Positions 61,386 to 64,000 of a stretch of DNA of 64,000 bases are shown piece by piece (the first letter of the stretch is position 1; every line of letters begins with the position of its first letter). Source of the stretch: Xiphophorus maculatus (lineage: Eukaryota; Chordata; Actinopteri; Cyprinodontiformes; Poeciliidae); assembly GCF_002775205.1 (NCBI RefSeq), contig NC_036448.1, forward strand, positions 6,197,572 to 6,261,571, read 5' to 3'. The position numbers and the translations under genes were made by a program. A model generated the notes under the pieces. It did not search any database. It was not told where the DNA came from and was given only the letters and a program-made list of their open reading frames with translations.

Positions 61386-63369
61386 ACTTTGAGCTACTAA
61401 AGAAATGAATTGAGCGTTTTGTTTATTTCTGTATGAAGTTCTGTCATTGTTCCAATTGAATTCAGTTTATTTATGTATTTATTGTGTAATTTCACAATAA
61501 ATAAATGACATTAATTGTAGGCAACTTACAAAAAAGTCATTTCAGTTAAATCAAATCACATTCCGAGCATTCCATCGGTGATCCAAGTTGTGCTTAGAAT
61601 ATTTGATAGGACACCTGGACGTGTTTATATTATCATTGGAAATGCTTTTTTCTGATTCGTTATGTTGCTTAAGTTCATTAAAAAGTTCTAAACCCCAACA
61701 AAACTAATGTTGTTCTTATGATCACATGTCATAAAGAGCTTATTAGCCCTAATCACTTTACCTATTGGTCATCACAATGTTATACAGGGTTTTGCTAAAC
61801 AAAAACAGAAAAATATACATATGAATATATTTGATAACATTTTATTTGAAGAGGTGTGTATAAGACTGTCAAATGTGACATAACACCTGTCATCAACATG
61901 AAGGAGTCTTCAAGAATGCTTATGGCTGAGTCATGAAGTGTCATTCAGCAACTTTCAAATGCAACTTCATTCATATTTTTACAAAGATTTTCAAAAGTGG
62001 ATCTTGAACAACAAATCTATTCCATCTTTAAGTTTTAATACAATAACATTTGGTCTTCTAACAGTGGGTGAAGAGTTATATTATATTGTTGTAGATGATC
62101 CTTTCTCCAGCTCGGTTCATAATGTACGAGGTTCTTGAAGAATCAGCGAGTTGAAATCATCAATCCCATTTATTAAGACCAAAATGCAGCACTGTTAGAC
62201 ACTATTTTTATATGTTGTCTCGTAAAGAAAGATGGCGATGGACCAGTTTCTGATTCCTTTTATCGATTTTTATCTAAGCTACGCCTTAAAGAGGGCGCTC
62301 CCTAGTGTAGCAGTAACAATACATGAAGTTACCTTTAAAATTAATCCCATTGGAACATTTTAGTGAGACGGGACGCCGTTTGTAGTCTGAACAAACATTT
62401 CTCTTTTTTATTTGTCACTTTCTGTTCTTATATATCAATACATCACAGTGCCACCTACTGGCAGCACCAAATTCTTTTGAAGAAAGTTATTACAGGGAAA
62501 ACTTCATGCATGTTTATGAAAGTAATATCTTGCATTCTTTTTGTGGGAGTGGAATAAAAAGCTATCTGGTTCTCATTTTCTTTAGAGATATTATCATAAT
62601 TTTTAAACAAATGTTTTCTTCTCGAGGTAGAGAGGAAGAAAATTGATGTCAGAGTTCTTGCAGTTCACCCATTTTCCCCTCCAGGTCCGACCAGGTCCGT
62701 TTAACAGTTTCAGGACTCGACTAAAATCCCAGTGTTGTTAAATTGAGAAATAATGAGCTCTGGTTAAATACTCATTTTATGTAGAAAATGATCAAATGTT
62801 ACATGTCAGACTAATGGGACAGATAAAGAGTGACATTCACCGTCCAGCGCCGGACTCCACCCAGCTCACTTTAGCTGTGACACCAAGTGAAGCAAAGATT
62901 ATAGCACAAGTTGTGTTTTATTTTCTCCTCATTCTGCTCCCTCTCTAAGGTGTTGGCCTGCCTTCCTCAGATTTTTTACGTGTGACTGTCACCAGTCTTA
63001 AATGTTACAGTTATGCAGCCGTGTGCGTGTGAGCAGATAAACCAGATAGAGAAAAGACACAGAGTCCTTTTGTCCATTACAAAATGTTCCTTATGAATTT
63101 TTTGTAACATTTCTTATCTATAAAATCACAAGATTTATAGTTTCTTTTACAAAGGACATTTTAGTTCCATTAGTCTTTTTGTTTAACACAAAGTAGTGTA
63201 CGGGCTTTTTTCTATGTTTTTGTATTTATGTTTGTCCTTAATTTGATCTTTGTTAGCACATTCGCTCCACTTTACATCAAACTACCTTTTAGCCAAGTTT
63301 ACTATCGTTTTCCCTTGAGCAGAACTCACTGCAAGCTTGTGCAGAAACAGTTCACAGGCTTATTTTTAG

Positions 63370-63600
63370 TCTAGTCTAGTTTGTAGCGCAAATCTCTCAA
63401 TTCACTTGAGATAAGGCGAAGCTAACTAACAAATAACTTTTCAGCAAAATAGAGGAGCTGCTAGTTTTTAGTCAACTTCTTATTATTGATGAAAAAGTTC
63501 ATGTTTCATTGGCCAATTATTTAAGTTATAAGAAGCGGGATGTTTGATTTTTAGTAAAACAATCTGTCAAAGGAACAAGAACGTTTTTCAAGTTTCTTTA
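63370..63600. mobile_element. palindromic miniature element, copy 2
   Basis: Shares AACTTTTCAGCAAAATAGAG, a TTATTGATGAAAAAGTT segment and GGCCAATTATTTAAGTTATAA-like sequence with 19140-19600. It lies 170 bp upstream of the possible signal-peptide exon. Confidence 0.6.
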
Positions 63601-63772
63601 GAATGATGAGATGTTACATTTCCTCAGATGACGACGCAGATCAGTGTCCGTGTTGTGATTGGACAGATCGGTGTCCCTCCTGTGGTTGGTGGCTTCCTGT
63701 CCAGCAGGAAGTTGTGAACAGAGTTTACAAGCTGCTGCAAGACTGCAGACGTTCACAGGAAGCTGGACCAGC

Positions 63773-63816
63773 AATGGCTCTGCTGAAGGTTCTGCTGCTG
63801 CTGCTGGTGTGGCTGG
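63773..63816 (+). CDS. possible signal-peptide first exon of a gene beyond the window (partial)
   Basis: ATG in a reasonable start context (ACCAGCAATGG) opens MALLKVLLLLLVWL, a classic hydrophobic signal-peptide core, followed directly by a strong donor GTGAGA at 63817. The arrangement resembles the first exon of a secreted or type I membrane protein whose later exons lie outside the window. Reading past the donor gives a low-complexity Thr/Asp/Leu stretch, which supports intron. Only 14 codons can be judged and the family is unknown; it could be chance. Confidence 0.35.
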
Positions 63817-64000
63817 GTGAGACAGACACACTGGACACAGTGGACACACTGGAGACAGTGGAGACACTTCCACTGGTTCCAGGGAGGCTGCTGCTCTCTG
63901 TGCCTCTCAAACCTCCCTCTGATTATGTTTCAGACTGAAACTTCTTTGCATATAAATTGTGATGCTTTTTAATCTTTAACTGTTTATCCTTTTTCTGTTC

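Larger units (their letters stand above)
59770..63360. other. intergenic region right of gorasp2
   Basis: Apart from the TA microsatellite (61103-61208) and a LINE 3' tail (61310-61385), I see nothing classifiable. Open frames here are short and lack family resemblance. Confidence 0.45.

Noticed and set aside
63603..63938. Single 111-codon gene MMRCYIS...
   Set aside because: The region reads better as 5' leader plus a signal-peptide exon ending at 63816; the Cys/Trp-rich upstream part and the Thr/Leu repeat downstream look non-coding.

Overview
This window is nuclear DNA of a ray-finned (teleost) fish. The coding exons are short and separated by fairly compact AT-rich introns with GT-AG borders. 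Their conceptual products match vertebrate proteins, and the non-coding DNA carries fish-type repeats: Tc1 relics, hAT-like and TTAA-flanked miniature elements, LINE 3' tails and AT-rich interspersed families. No bacterial, viral or CRISPR content was seen. The species cannot be named from this alone.

Layout: (1) 622-28666, plus strand, a complete class VII unconventional myosin in 48 coding exons, 2147 codons plus stop, with the order motor, IQ neck, short charged helix, Ser/Glu-rich linker, MyTH4, FERM, SH3, MyTH4, FERM. It leans towards MYO7B over MYO7A. (2) 31661-48306, plus strand, tousled-like kinase 1 (tlk1), 22 coding exons including one probable 39-nt cassette exon, about 759 aa. (3) 53117-57821, minus strand, gorasp2 (GRASP55), 10 exons, 423 aa. 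tlk1 and gorasp2 converge tail to tail about 4 kb apart, as they do in human 2q31. (4) 63773-63816, a possible signal-peptide first exon of a gene running off the right edge. The three main genes share no pathway: the myosin is a cytoskeletal motor of actin protrusions, TLK1 a nuclear kinase of chromatin assembly, GORASP2 a Golgi-stacking scaffold. They are neighbours by synteny, not an operon-like unit.

Exon borders were placed by reading frame, splice dinucleotides and family alignment from memory; for all three genes the exon lengths add up to an uninterrupted frame. Two myosin introns are non-standard: a U12-type AT-AC intron (21714-21864), with a perfect ATATCCTTT donor and a TCCTTGAC branch site, and a GC-AG intron (11866-13251). 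Introns and intergenic DNA hold many decayed mobile elements. Notable ones are a same-orientation five-copy AT-rich family confined to tlk1 introns, a hAT-like miniature element with a perfect 8-bp target duplication in gorasp2, and a chain of perfect hairpins inside a Tc1 relic.

No convincing novel biological system was found. The best leads are the splice-site oddities, the tlk1 cassette exon, splice-adjacent microsatellites and hairpins, and inverted repeat pairs within single pre-mRNAs.
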